DNA from: Chitinophaga pinensis
Lineage (GTDB): Bacteria > Bacteroidota > Bacteroidia > NS11-12g > UBA9320
DNA length: 64,000 bases
Assembly: GCA_945907065.1 (NCBI GenBank)
Contig: CAMDSC010000007.1
Span: 35,633-99,632 of the forward strand
Direction of reading: 5' to 3'
Shown piece by piece: positions 9,359 to 18,251 of this stretch. Made by a program: the position numbers and the translations under genes. The notes beneath the pieces are model-generated. The model was not told where the DNA came from and did no database searches. It saw only the letters and a list, made by a program, of their open reading frames with translations. The stretch's first letter is position 1; each line of letters starts with the position of its first letter.

Positions 9359-9459
9359 CATGAAATAAAGTGGTTATTAATGATCTTTCTTTAACATTTT
9401 AATAGCCAAAAAACTCTGTAAGATAATTTGACCATAACCTTCCTTTAAGTTGTGGTAAG

Positions 9460-9467
9460 TAATTTTG
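9460..9467 (+). promoter_or_regulatory. candidate -7 element for secreted nuclease
   Basis: TAATTTTG matches TAnnTTTG 19 bp before the ATG at 9487. No TTTG is found at the expected distance upstream, so only half of the promoter consensus is present. Confidence 0.4.
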
Positions 9468-9486
9468 CAGAAAATTTTACTACTAA

Positions 9487-12396
9487 ATGAAAACATTTTT
9501 TACTCTCTCAATCCTCGCTTTATCCCAACTGTGTTTTGGCCAAAAATTAATTGGTAAATGGGGCTTCGACAATTCTTCCTATACCATTGATACCGGTCAG
9601 GGAAGCATTGCTGCCGAAGGTGGTGCAGCATTTACCTCTTTTGTAGCCGGAAACCCTTCTACAGGAAAATCTTTTGGAACAAATACCTATCCTACCCAAT
9701 CTCAAAGTAATGAAAAGGCAGGGATTAGAATTAAATTTTCTACCCAGGGATATAAAGATATTAGTTTCAGTTTTGAACAATACAACAGCAATACGGCTTC
9801 TAAAAAAACAATGATATTCGCATCGGCTGATGGAAATAGTTTTACAAAGGTGGACAGCCTAATAATTGCAGCAGGCTCCGCCTGGTTCACTAAAACTATC
9901 GACCTAAAATCATTTACTTCCTTAAACAATAAATCAGAAATTCATATCCTTTTGGTTTCTTCTTTTATTGGAACACAGTATGTTGCCACCGGTTCTACCA
10001 GCACTTATGGCACCGCAGGGACATGGCGGTTTGATAATATCCGGTTTTGGGGAACTGAAGATAAAGCACCATCTATTAAACCTAAATTAAACATCAGTTC
10101 TAACAAATCATCCTTATCAGAATCTAAATCAGACACGGCAACTATTACCTTTACATTAAGCGATACCGCTTTAGTAAATTTAAAAAATAAAATAACCTTT
10201 ACCGGAACAGGAATTGGTTCAGGCGACTATATGTGGCTGGGAACCGATACCATAAATATTCCCAAGGGCAATTTGAGTGCTACTTTACAATTAAAAATTA
10301 AAGATGATACAGAAGTGGAATCATTGGAAACCGGGGATATTTCAATAATAAACCTCGATACAAATGTAACAAAAGGTACCAGCCTCAAAATATCTTTAGT
10401 GGATGATGATATGCAAAGTACATTGATATGGGCGGTTCAGGGCAAAGGTGCTGCAAGTGTAATGGTAAATTCAACGGTTGCGGTTGAAGGGGTTGTAATA
10501 GCCGATCTTCAGGGAACCAATGAACAAGGCGGTTATTATATTCAGGATAAAAACCCGGATACTGACCCTGAAACCTCAGAGGGCATTTTTATTAAAGATT
10601 TAACTTTTAATGTGGCAGAAGGGGATTTAGTAAAAGTTACAGGTAAAGTACTGGAAGAATTTGGGCAAACTATTCTTACACAAGTCAGTTCAGTTAACAT
10701 TCTTTCAAAAAATAATACTGTTCAGGTAGTCAACATTCAGTTTCCCCTTGATTCAGTGAATGTGTATGAAAGATATGAGGGTATGAAAATAAAAATAACC
10801 CAGCAACTGACGGTTACTGAAAACTACCAGTTAGGCCGATATGGTGAAATAACAGCTTCTGTTAATGGAAGGCTTTTCAATCCAAGCAATTCTATTGACC
10901 CGAATGATAATTCTAAGGAAGGAAATACATTTTCAGGTAGGTCTAATGTATCAGTTTTATTAGCGCAGCAATCGCTTAACAACCGCAGCAAAATCCTTAT
11001 CTGTGATAAATTATCTATCCAAAACCCTAATCCTGTTCCGTTTATTGACCCAATAGAAAAGACGTTGCGAAGCGGCTCAACGATTGATACCCTAACAGGT
11101 GTGCTTGGTTATGGTTTTAGTTTTTATAGGGTTTATCCAGCCGGGGGTCAATTAAAAATAAACTATGCTACACGTCCCGCCGCCCCAACAATTAACGGAG
11201 CTAATGTAAAGGTGGTTGGAATGAATGTGTTGAATTATTTTAATGGTGATGGTATGGGTGGAGGTTTTCCAACGCCAAGAGGTGCAGCCACTTTACCAGA
11301 ATTTGTGAGACAAAAAGCAAAGATAGTAGCAGCTATAAAAGCCCTGGATGCCGATGTGTTAGGCCTTATGGAAATGGAACATGATGGAGATAGTACCTCA
11401 TCGGCTATTAAGGATTTGGTAACGAGTATTAATTCAGCTTATGGCAACACGGTGTATGATTATATACGCGATTCGAAAGGTACCAACGGCAACCCAGGAA
11501 CAGATGCCATAAAGGTTGCACTGATATATAAACCTTCGGTTTTAACTCCTTTTGGCCCATCAAAAAGCCATAACGATGCCTCATTTTCATTATTGGGCCG
11601 TCCGCCTTTGGCCCAAACCTTTACGTTAAAGAGTAACTCAGAAAAATTTACCGTAATCGTGAACCATTTCAAATCTAAAAGTTGTGCCGCATCACCAGCC
11701 GACCCGCTTGACCTTGACCAATTGGATGGACAAGGATGTTTTAACGCAACACGAAAAAAACAATCGGCAGCCTTATTGACTTTCATTTCCACTTTAGTAC
11801 AACAAACCAATGATAGTGATATTGTTTCAATAGGCGATTACAATTCTTACGGTGAAGAAGACCCATTGGATATTTTGAAAGCTGCGAGTTTGAAAAGCCT
11901 TGCCGGTGAAACCTATTCCTATGTTTTTGATGCCCAGTGCGGCTCATTGGATCATGGATTTGCTACTCCAAGTATGTTTAAGCAAATGACAAGCGCTACC
12001 AAATGGCATGTAAACTGTGATGAACCTTTAATTATTGATTATACCCTTACTTTTAAAACCCAAGACTTATATTCACCTATAGCTTATCGTTCATCAGACC
12101 ACGATCCTCTTATAGCCGGTTTTAACTTAGCAAAAAAGGCTCCTGTTGGAATTGAAACAAGCAAAAACTCCGGTTTTAAAATCTACCCAAATCCAAACAA
12201 TGGTAATTTTACTATTGATATAAAAGATTTGGGAACATCTTCACTAAGCATTTATAATGTAACCGGTAAATTAATTTATTCAAATGATGCATTACAAGGA
12301 ATAAGCGAAATCAAGGCTGAATTGAATTCAGGCTTATATTTTATCGTGATAGAAAGCCTTGGAAAAAAAATAACAGATAAACTGTTTATTCGTTAG
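9487..12396 (+). CDS. T9SS-exported ExeM/NucH-like nuclease
   Basis: A likely extracellular DNase or phosphodiesterase of 969 residues. Order of parts: signal peptide (residues 1-18, ending CFG), a beta-rich domain to about 195, a Calx-beta-like region (about 200-305), an OB-fold-like region starting near 320 (ALIWAVQG to the DKNPDTDPETSEGIFI segment), then an endonuclease/exonuclease/phosphatase domain from about 575. Catalytic motifs seen are GLMEMEHDGD, KVALIYKP, VNHFKSKSC, SIGDYNSYGEEDP and SSDHDPL. The last 75 residues are a T9SS sorting domain (KIYPNPNNGNF ... GLYFIVIESLGKKITDKLFIR). It sits on the opposite strand between the ATP synthase operon and its atpZ-like gene and is convergent with the latter by 8 bp. 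Confidence 0.88.
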   Translation: MKTFFTLSILALSQLCFGQKLIGKWGFDNSSYTIDTGQGSIAAEGGAAFTSFVAGNPSTGKSFGTNTYPTQSQSNEKAGIRIKFSTQGYKDISFSFEQYNSNTASKKTMIFASADGNSFTKVDSLIIAAGSAWFTKTIDLKSFTSLNNKSEIHILLVSSFIGTQYVATGSTSTYGTAGTWRFDNIRFWGTEDKAPSIKPKLNISSNKSSLSESKSDTATITFTLSDTALVNLKNKITFTGTGIGSGDYMWLGTDTINIPKGNLSATLQLKIKDDTEVESLETGDISIINLDTNVTKGTSLKISLVDDDMQSTLIWAVQGKGAASVMVNSTVAVEGVVIADLQGTNEQGGYYIQDKNPDTDPETSEGIFIKDLTFNVAEGDLVKVTGKVLEEFGQTILTQVSSVNILSKNNTVQVVNIQFPLDSVNVYERYEGMKIKITQQLTVTENYQLGRYGEITASVNGRLFNPSNSIDPNDNSKEGNTFSGRSNVSVLLAQQSLNNRSKILICDKLSIQNPNPVPFIDPIEKTLRSGSTIDTLTGVLGYGFSFYRVYPAGGQLKINYATRPAAPTINGANVKVVGMNVLNYFNGDGMGGGFPTPRGAATLPEFVRQKAKIVAAIKALDADVLGLMEMEHDGDSTSSAIKDLVTSINSAYGNTVYDYIRDSKGTNGNPGTDAIKVALIYKPSVLTPFGPSKSHNDASFSLLGRPPLAQTFTLKSNSEKFTVIVNHFKSKSCAASPADPLDLDQLDGQGCFNATRKKQSAALLTFISTLVQQTNDSDIVSIGDYNSYGEEDPLDILKAASLKSLAGETYSYVFDAQCGSLDHGFATPSMFKQMTSATKWHVNCDEPLIIDYTLTFKTQDLYSPIAYRSSDHDPLIAGFNLAKKAPVGIETSKNSGFKIYPNPNNGNFTIDIKDLGTSSLSIYNVTGKLIYSNDALQGISEIKAELNSGLYFIVIESLGKKITDKLFIR

Positions 12397-12404
12397 AAGT
12401 CATA

Positions 12405-12605
12405 TTATTTCTTCGAAAAATCCTTAATCAATTTATACATAATACCCACCAAGCCTAGCAACATGGCCGAAATAGTGAACCAAGGGGTTTTTGTTTTGAA
12501 ATAACTGTCGCCCTTGCGGCCAAGCCAAGTAAACAGTAGAAGCGTTCCTATCATTTGCAAAGCAAGACCGCTGTATTTAAGGAAGGAGTTGGGTTGTTTG
12601 TCCAT
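12405..12605 (-). CDS. AtpZ/AtpI-family ATP synthase accessory protein
   Basis: This 66-residue protein has two membrane helices with a short loop (LGRKGDSYF). The pattern of Gly and Leu in helix 1 (GLALQMIGTLLLFTWLG) fits the small AtpZ/F0F1-ATPase putative subunit family. In related genomes a protein of this kind precedes the AtpI-like gene and atpB; here the nuclease gene lies in between. Bactofilin and M23 peptidase genes lie upstream on the same strand. A role in ATP synthase assembly or ion supply is inferred. Confidence 0.75.
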   Translation of the reverse strand: MDKQPNSFLKYSGLALQMIGTLLLFTWLGRKGDSYFKTKTPWFTISAMLLGLVGIMYKLIKDFSKK

Positions 12606-12652
12606 TTATTTAATGGTTACTGAGTTATTAGGTTATTGGTTTTCACCGCCTC

Positions 12653-13012
12653 TCACTGCTCGTGCATGTGGCAGCTTCCGTTAAATTCTCCTCCGGATTC
12701 TATCACCATTTTGGAAGTAGAAATATTGCCGTCGATATGGCCTGAAGCTTTTAAAAAAAGTATGTCCGATATTGTTAAATTTCCTTTAATAGCCCCTGAA
12801 ACATCCGCACTGTTAGCCGACACATCGCCATCTATTGAGCCCGAAGTGCCCAAAACCATTTTGGATTTGGTAATCACATTTCCGATGACTCTTCCGTCAA
12901 TTCTAATATCCCCGTCCGAATTTATATTTCCTTTTATTTCGGTTCCGTCACCTACCAAATTAAGAACTAATCCGGGACCAAAGGTGGCTACTTTTTCTTG
13001 TTTACCAAACAT
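12653..13012 (-). CDS. bactofilin (polymer-forming cytoskeletal protein)
   Basis: Bactofilins self-assemble into filaments that scaffold cell-envelope processes. The 119-residue protein has the typical right-handed beta-helix pattern with short Gly/Ile/Val-rich turns (GNINSDGDIRIDGRVIGNV, GSIDGDVSANSADVSGAIKGN), flanked by short disordered ends. It lies between the AtpZ-like gene and an M23 peptidase. Bactofilin-M23 pairs are common and usually act together in wall remodelling. Confidence 0.92.
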   Translation of the reverse strand: MFGKQEKVATFGPGLVLNLVGDGTEIKGNINSDGDIRIDGRVIGNVITKSKMVLGTSGSIDGDVSANSADVSGAIKGNLTISDILFLKASGHIDGNISTSKMVIESGGEFNGSCHMHEQ

Positions 13013-13027
13013 AGCGGCGAAGATAAT

Positions 13028-13100
13028 AAAAGTTATAAGTTAAAAACTAAAAGTTAAAAGTTGGCGGATTAAAAAGTTATAAGTTAAAAACTAAAAGTTA
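13028..13100. repeat. 29-bp direct repeat, two copies
   Basis: The 29-bp AT-rich unit that starts AAAAGTTATAAGTTAAAAAC is present perfectly at 13028-13056 and 13072-13100. A similar trailer (GGCGGATTAAA and AGCAGATTAAA) follows each copy. The array fills the gap between the M23 peptidase stop and the bactofilin start. Confidence 0.85.
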
Positions 13101-13105
13101 GCAGA

Positions 13106-13960
13106 TTAAAATAAAATAAAATCCTTTGGATTTACTGGTATTCCTTTTTGCCAAAGCTCAAAATGAAGATGATAGCCGGATGAAAGCTCCCCTGTATTGC
13201 CAACCAACGCTACTGGTTCACCGGCACTCACATAATTTCCATCTTTTTTCAATAAGGCTGAATTGTGTTTGTATACGGAAATTAGATCATTGGGATGTTG
13301 TATTACAATGGTATTACCACTTTCAGGTGTCCATGTGCTTAAAATAACTGTTCCATTAAGCACACTTTTAATTGCGCTGTTTTTGGGTGCAGCAATATCC
13401 AAGGCATAATGATTCTTTTTAATATTGAAGGTATCGGTTATAAATCCTTGTAATGGCGTATACATGGTATTGCCGGTATAAGCCACAATATCCATTTCAT
13501 TTATATCCCCGTTTTCCAGTTGCTTGCGCAATTCTTGTTCTTCAGGACTAATATTATCTAAATCTACATTGTTACCAAGATCTGCCGAATCAGCCTTTGG
13601 AGCATTCCTATATATTGAATCACGACCCATTAAAATATTAAGCAGGTTATTTCTTTCTTTATCTATAGTTTGAATTTTTTGGTCCAATGAGTCTTTTAAA
13701 TGATTTAATTTTAAATATTCTACTTTATAACTGTCACCTGAACCACTGCCATAAACGTATTCACGCAAAGGTGTTCGGGTTAAAAGTAATAATATGACCA
13801 TCGTAAATAATACAATGATACTACTCAAAATTAATAACAAATTGAGTGGAGTAAGGATAATGCTAAACTTATCTTCCCAGGTTTCACGATTTCGCAAAAC
13901 AAGAATATAATGAGTACGGCTTTTTACTGCTATATAATTTCTAAAGTCTTTAAAATTCAT
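13106..13960 (-). CDS. M23-family metallopeptidase, membrane anchored
   Basis: A likely peptidoglycan endopeptidase or LytM-type regulator of 284 residues. There is a cytoplasmic segment, one membrane helix at about residues 38-62, a coiled-coil stretch (about 80-115), then a LytM domain. The Zn-site motifs are intact: NHYALDIAAPKNS (the H-x3-D metal pair) and the HLHFELW motif near the C-terminus. The neighbouring bactofilin gene suggests that the enzyme is positioned by the bactofilin scaffold (inference from known pairs). The two copies of a direct repeat separate the genes. Confidence 0.9.
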   Translation of the reverse strand: MNFKDFRNYIAVKSRTHYILVLRNRETWEDKFSIILTPLNLLLILSSIIVLFTMVILLLLTRTPLREYVYGSGSGDSYKVEYLKLNHLKDSLDQKIQTIDKERNNLLNILMGRDSIYRNAPKADSADLGNNVDLDNISPEEQELRKQLENGDINEMDIVAYTGNTMYTPLQGFITDTFNIKKNHYALDIAAPKNSAIKSVLNGTVILSTWTPESGNTIVIQHPNDLISVYKHNSALLKKDGNYVSAGEPVALVGNTGELSSGYHLHFELWQKGIPVNPKDFILF

Positions 13961-14077
13961 TTATTACTATTTAAATATTAATCCAAATACCTTAATTAAT
14001 AAAAACCAATTACTGGGAATTTCATAATCAGGTAAAATTCAATTAAGGAATGTTAAAAATATTACGGTTTAAAGAAA

Positions 14078-14085
14078 TATTTTTG
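14078..14085 (+). promoter_or_regulatory. candidate -7 element for sprE-like gene
   Basis: TATTTTTG matches TAnnTTTG 44 bp before the TTG start at 14130. No matching TTTG lies 19 nt upstream. Confidence 0.35.
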
Positions 14086-14129
14086 CGGTTACAAAGTTAT
14101 ATACTTAGTAGATAATAAATAATCCTGAT

Positions 14130-16703
14130 TTGATAAAGCTCCGGTTAATTACCATTCTAATATTATTCACCTCTTTTGGTTCATTCGCCCAAAAGAAAAA
14201 TACATGGTTGCGCCGCAATTGGACCAATATGGTGGCGCGATACAACGTTTATTATCATGGCCAAAAAATACTGGACGAAACCGTTCAGGATTTGGTGTTG
14301 TTGCACAAAGATGATTTTAATAAACCAATAGAAGTGTATCCATATAGCGACGAAGCTACCGCTACCACACTCAAACCAAAAATGGAAGAGGTGATGAAAA
14401 AAACTTCTTTTATTATTAATAAAAAAAGTAAAAGCAAATGGGTAGATGATAGCTGGCTACTGGCCGGGAAAGCTCATTTTTTTAGAGGTGACTTATTTTC
14501 AGCCGATGAAAACTTACAGTTTGTAAACTCCCAATATGCCGACCGCCCTATTCATTATGAAGCTAAAATTTGGATTTTAAAGACAGTAGTAAGAACCGGA
14601 AAAATAAATGATGCCGAAGCTATTTTTAAAACATTTCAGCGAGAAGAAAAATTTCCAAACAAGTTTAAAGATGATTTAAATAATATAGCAGGAGATATTT
14701 ATACCAAAATGGGACTTTATAATGAAGCCCAAAAATATCTGGAGGCAGGATTAAAAGGAACTAAAGATAAAATATTAAAGTACCGAATAAACTTTTTATT
14801 AGCGCAGCTTTACCTAATCACCAAAGATTATGATAAAGCTCGAAGTCATTTCAGAACGGTTTCAAAAATGAATGCTCCTTATGAATTTGCGTTTCAATCA
14901 AATATTGGTATGGTAAAAGCAAATGCATTAGCCGGAAAAACTGATACCCGTGAAAGTCGTAAAAATCTTAAAAAGATGCTTAGGGATGATAAAAATATTG
15001 ATTACTATGACCAATTATATTTTGAACTTGGAAATTTAGATTATGCTGACAAAAATTATAATAAGGCCATAAAAAACTATCAATTGGCGGCTAGAAAAGC
15101 TACCAAAAACCAAGACCTTAAAACCAATGCTTTTTTAATAATTGCTAAAATTTATTACGAAAATAAAAATTATAGGCTGGCTGAAAAGTTTTTTGACAGT
15201 ACTGCATTATTTATTAAAGAAACACATCCTGAATACGAAAAAATAAAGTTGCAGCAATCTATTCTTTCTACCTTGATTAATCATCTTATAACCATTCATA
15301 CCCAAGATAGTTTGCTAAGACTTGCCGAATTGCCAAAAGAAAAACTGGAGGCCGAAATAAGAAAGATTATTGAAAATGAAAAGGCTGCCAAGAAAAAAGC
15401 TGCTAAAAAAGCTAAAGACAATGAAACTGGTCCTGATTTGCAAATTATGAATACCACAACTACTGCTTATAGCAGTACTGACTTATTCATTTTTGACAAC
15501 CAATCTTTATTGGGCAAAGAGTATAACGAATTTTTAAAACGATGGGGAAACCGAAAGTTAACTGATAACTGGAGAATTACTTCAATCAAAAAAGACTTAA
15601 ATGTAGAACCTGAAAATCCGGATCAACCAAAAGAAAATTTGCCTGATAAAAAAGGAGATAACTCAAATTCAGGTGATAATGCTCCTGATGATTTAAAAAA
15701 ATATTATACAGGAATACCTTTTAACGCAAAAGATAAAGAACTAGCCAACAAAAAAATATTGGAAAGTCATTTTGAAGCTGGTAAAATTTATAATGAAAAA
15801 CTTAAAGAATATAAGGAAGCTATTTATCATTTTGAGGAAGCTAACAACCGCTACCCAGTTAATATTTATGAAGCTGAAATTTTTTACTATTTAACAAAAT
15901 GCTACGATGCACTTACAAATTCGGCATTGAGCAAACTTAATAAAGATAAACTTTCAACAAAATACCCTGAGTCTCCCTATAATCAAGTTCTTAGTACTAC
16001 CGATTCAACCCAACCCAAAGCCCCATCCAAAAACAATAAAAATGAAAAGAAAGATGTATTGGATGCTTATGAAAATATGTATAATGCCTTTAATAAAGGA
16101 GATTATGCTTTGGTAAAAAAAATAAAGCAAGAGGTAGACAGTAAATATGCTGGGAATGCTATTCAGGCTCAGTTTGATTATTTATATGCATTGGCAGTAG
16201 CTAAAACTGAAAGTGTAGAGAAATTTATGGAGTTATTAATTCAGATTCGGGATAATTATCCGGGAACTGAAATTGGGGTTCAGGCAGGTTATACTCTTGA
16301 AATAGTAGAAAACAGAAATAAAATAGCCAAGATTGATCCAAAATCTATTTATAAATATGATGGTTCAAAATCTCATTATTTTGCAATAGTAACTGAAGAA
16401 GGTCAATCCGAAAGAATAAAAGTGGCCCTATCAAATTTTAATACCAAATATTTTGCCTCCAATAGTTTAAAAACCAAATCATTTTTATTAGGAACCAAGG
16501 ATATGCTGGGTGTTGAGCTTTTTGCCAACAAATCAGAAGCTATGGATTATTACAAATCTTTCATTATTAATTTTAAAGAATTTGTTCCTGACATAGGTAC
16601 TACAGTTAAATATTTTGTTATCTCCACAGATAATTTAAAAACAATGATGAGGGAAATGGAAGAAGGCACATACATGGTTTTCTTTGAAAAGATTTATTTG
16701 TAA
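14130..16703 (+). CDS. sprE: SprE/PorW-like T9SS TPR protein
   Basis: SprE/PorW is a periplasmic TPR protein of the type IX secretion and gliding machinery that links the PorKN ring to the translocon. This 857-residue protein is close to the length of the Flavobacterium protein. It has a signal peptide (ending SFAQ), then the conserved segment NMVARYNVYYHGQKILDE, many TPR-like helix pairs, a Lys-rich linker (about 405-430), and a C-terminal domain found in this family. The start is TTG: an upstream in-frame TAG at 14109 leaves no ATG before the signal peptide. It is divergent from the M23-bactofilin genes. The presence of several T9SS cargo proteins in the window supports the call. Confidence 0.8.
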   Translation: MIKLRLITILILFTSFGSFAQKKNTWLRRNWTNMVARYNVYYHGQKILDETVQDLVLLHKDDFNKPIEVYPYSDEATATTLKPKMEEVMKKTSFIINKKSKSKWVDDSWLLAGKAHFFRGDLFSADENLQFVNSQYADRPIHYEAKIWILKTVVRTGKINDAEAIFKTFQREEKFPNKFKDDLNNIAGDIYTKMGLYNEAQKYLEAGLKGTKDKILKYRINFLLAQLYLITKDYDKARSHFRTVSKMNAPYEFAFQSNIGMVKANALAGKTDTRESRKNLKKMLRDDKNIDYYDQLYFELGNLDYADKNYNKAIKNYQLAARKATKNQDLKTNAFLIIAKIYYENKNYRLAEKFFDSTALFIKETHPEYEKIKLQQSILSTLINHLITIHTQDSLLRLAELPKEKLEAEIRKIIENEKAAKKKAAKKAKDNETGPDLQIMNTTTTAYSSTDLFIFDNQSLLGKEYNEFLKRWGNRKLTDNWRITSIKKDLNVEPENPDQPKENLPDKKGDNSNSGDNAPDDLKKYYTGIPFNAKDKELANKKILESHFEAGKIYNEKLKEYKEAIYHFEEANNRYPVNIYEAEIFYYLTKCYDALTNSALSKLNKDKLSTKYPESPYNQVLSTTDSTQPKAPSKNNKNEKKDVLDAYENMYNAFNKGDYALVKKIKQEVDSKYAGNAIQAQFDYLYALAVAKTESVEKFMELLIQIRDNYPGTEIGVQAGYTLEIVENRNKIAKIDPKSIYKYDGSKSHYFAIVTEEGQSERIKVALSNFNTKYFASNSLKTKSFLLGTKDMLGVELFANKSEAMDYYKSFIINFKEFVPDIGTTVKYFVISTDNLKTMMREMEEGTYMVFFEKIYL

Positions 16704-16744
16704 TCCTTACAACAACAAAAAAATTTGGTCAATGCCAATAAAAA

Positions 16745-16766
16745 AAGCCTCGATTTCTCGAGGCTT
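16745..16766. terminator. bidirectional terminator
   Basis: A perfect 9-bp stem AAGCCTCGA / TCGAGGCTT with a 4-nt loop has an A run on its left and T-rich sequence on its right. It lies between the convergent sprE-like gene (plus) and rplT (minus), so it can end both transcripts. Confidence 0.85.
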
Positions 16767-16790
16767 TCATTTTAATATTTTTAGAAATTA

Positions 16791-17291
16791 TTATTCTGCT
16801 GAATCGCTTTCAGTTGAAGTTTCTTCAGTTGCTGTTTCTACTTCAGCTACCACAGGAGCTTCGGCTACTGCAACTGCTTCCTTTTTAGGAGCCTTAGGTG
16901 CGGCTTTCGGTGCCGGTTTAGCAGCTACTGTTACTTTAGCGCCATTAGCTTTTGCATAATCTACAACTGATTTAAAAGCTTCTGGGTGGTTCATGGCTAA
17001 ATCAGCCAATACCTTACGGTTCAATTCCATTCCTGAGTTATGGTATAAACTCATAAACTTTGAATACGACAATCCTTCCATACGGGTGGCAGCGTTAATA
17101 CGCTGTATCCATAATCCGCGAAAGTTGCGTTTTTTAGTTTTACGGTCACGGTAGGCATAACCCCATGCTTTTTCTACGGCGTTTTTAGCTACCGTCCATA
17201 CGTTTTTTCTACGACCCCAATAGCCTTTGGCAAATTCGAGGATTCTTTTTCTACGTGCCCTTGAGGCAACATGATTTACTGATCTTGGCAT
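16791..17291 (-). CDS. rplT: 50S ribosomal protein L20 with long C-terminal tail
   Basis: L20 is needed for early assembly of the 50S subunit and represses its own operon in studied bacteria. The first 115 or so residues are a normal L20 ([18 protein letters not shown], then [21 protein letters not shown] and [10 protein letters not shown]). About 50 extra residues follow: a Lys/Ala/Pro-rich stretch and then an acidic Glu/Val/Thr tail ([17 protein letters not shown]). Most L20 proteins end near residue 117, so the tail is unusual. It is the last gene of thrS-infC-rpmI-rplT; a hairpin lies between it and rpmI. Confidence 0.96.
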   Translation of the reverse strand: MPRSVNHVASRARRKRILEFAKGYWGRRKNVWTVAKNAVEKAWGYAYRDRKTKKRNFRGLWIQRINAATRMEGLSYSKFMSLYHNSGMELNRKVLADLAMNHPEAFKSVVDYAKANGAKVTVAAKPAPKAAPKAPKKEAVAVAEAPVVAEVETATEETSTESDSAE

Positions 17292-17365
17292 TTTATTTTA
17301 TTTGATTAATGCACGGCGCTGTAATATTTCAACAATCTTAAGTGCCATTGCGGGTTAAATTATTT

Positions 17366-17393
17366 ATTACCGTTAGCTTAAGCCAGCGGTAAT
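17366..17393 (-). repeat. hairpin repeat element, copy 1 (rpmI-rplT gap)
   Basis: A 7-bp outer stem ATTACCG / CGGTAAT with an imperfect inner stem around GCTTAAGC lies 3 nt after the rpmI stop on the minus strand. No T run follows, so it does not look like a terminator. Its sequence can be aligned with elements at 20233-20259 and 27562-27586. It could also be an L20-binding or processing site, since it is in the L20 leader. Confidence 0.6.
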
Positions 17394-17396
17394 GGA

Positions 17397-17591
17397 TTAC
17401 ATTCTTAGCATGAACTTAACGTTAGCCATGTTGGTATCATCTACATATGCAGGTGCACCTAAACCTTTCTTACGTTTATGAGACTTCTTGGTTAAAATGT
17501 GATTTTTAAAAGCGTGCTTAAATTTAACTTTACCAGTAGCGGTAACTTTAAATCTCTTCTTGGCACTTGAATTGGTTTTTAATTTTGGCAT
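17397..17591 (-). CDS. rpmI: 50S ribosomal protein L35
   Basis: The 64-residue basic protein matches L35 throughout: [20 protein letters not shown] at the N-terminus, a KRKKGL motif in the middle and a short C-terminal helix. It lies 24 bp after infC and 105 bp before rplT in the classical order. Confidence 0.96.
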   Translation of the reverse strand: MPKLKTNSSAKKRFKVTATGKVKFKHAFKNHILTKKSHKRKKGLGAPAYVDDTNMANVKFMLRM

Positions 17592-17615
17592 GATTCTATT
17601 CGTTCTTAATTCTTT

Positions 17616-18248
17616 TTATTTTTTAACTTTTGGTCCCAACATGATGAACATTTTCTTTCCTTCCATCTTTGGCTCCATTTCTACTTTTGCTATGTCACTT
17701 AGGCTGGCTGCAAATTCTTCTAAAAGTTTTGACCCACGTTCTTTATAAACAATGGTTCTTCCTCTGAAAAACACATAAGCCCTTACTTTATGACCTTCGC
17801 CCAAAAACTTAGTAGCATGTTTGGTTTTAAATTCAATATCATGCTCATCTGTATTTGGCCCGAAGCGTATTTCTTTTATTTCTACCCTAGAGCTATTTGC
17901 CTTTATCTCCTTGGCTTTCTTTTTCTGTTCGTATAAAAATTTATTGTAATCAACAATTCTACAAACCGGAGGGTCAGCTTTAGGTGAAATTTCAACCAAA
18001 TCCAATCCAAACTCTTCTGCCAGTTCAATACCTTCGCTTAAACTCACAATACCAGGTTCCACATTTTCACCAACCAATCGAATTGGGTCAGCAGTTATTT
18101 TACCATTGATTTTGTGAAGTTCAACTTTTACCGGAGGTCTTCTAAAACCAGGTGTACGAACCTGAGGAGCCGGAACTATCGGTCTTTCATTCCCTGTGGG
18201 AACTGCCGGTATTTCAGGCGGATTATTTTTGATTGGGTTTTCTATAAT
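17616..18248 (-). CDS. infC: translation initiation factor IF-3, probable AUU start
   Basis: IF-3 binds the 30S subunit and rejects wrong start codons and initiator tRNAs. Conserved motifs are HKINGKI, RLVGENVEPGIVSL, GLDLVEISPKADPPVCRI, IRFGPNTDEHD and AYVFFRGR. Between the upstream in-frame stop at 18252-18254 and TTG at 18077 there is no ATG, GTG or TTG, yet that TTG would cut off the conserved HKINGKITADPIRL segment. The best initiator is ATT at 18246-18248 (210 residues), one codon after the thrS stop and in the same frame. E. coli infC also uses AUU, which lets IF-3 repress itself. ATA at 18243 is an alternative. The first 40 residues before HKING are Pro-rich. Confidence 0.9.
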   Translation of the reverse strand: MIENPIKNNPPEIPAVPTGNERPIVPAPQVRTPGFRRPPVKVELHKINGKITADPIRLVGENVEPGIVSLSEGIELAEEFGLDLVEISPKADPPVCRIVDYNKFLYEQKKKAKEIKANSSRVEIKEIRFGPNTDEHDIEFKTKHATKFLGEGHKVRAYVFFRGRTIVYKERGSKLLEEFAASLSDIAKVEMEPKMEGKKMFIMLGPKVKK

Positions 18249-18251
18249 TAA

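Noticed and set aside
12636..13043. 135-codon plus-strand frame opposite bactofilin
   Set aside because: The bactofilin frame on the other strand has a clear family pattern; this one has none.
16684..16959. Plus-strand frame of 91 codons across the terminator into rplT
   Set aside because: It is antisense to the low-complexity tail of L20; its Ala/Ser/Thr-rich sequence is the mirror of Ala/Glu codons.
17292..17396. Terminator between rpmI and rplT
   Set aside because: The hairpin has no T run on the minus strand, so it is listed as a repeat or structure instead.
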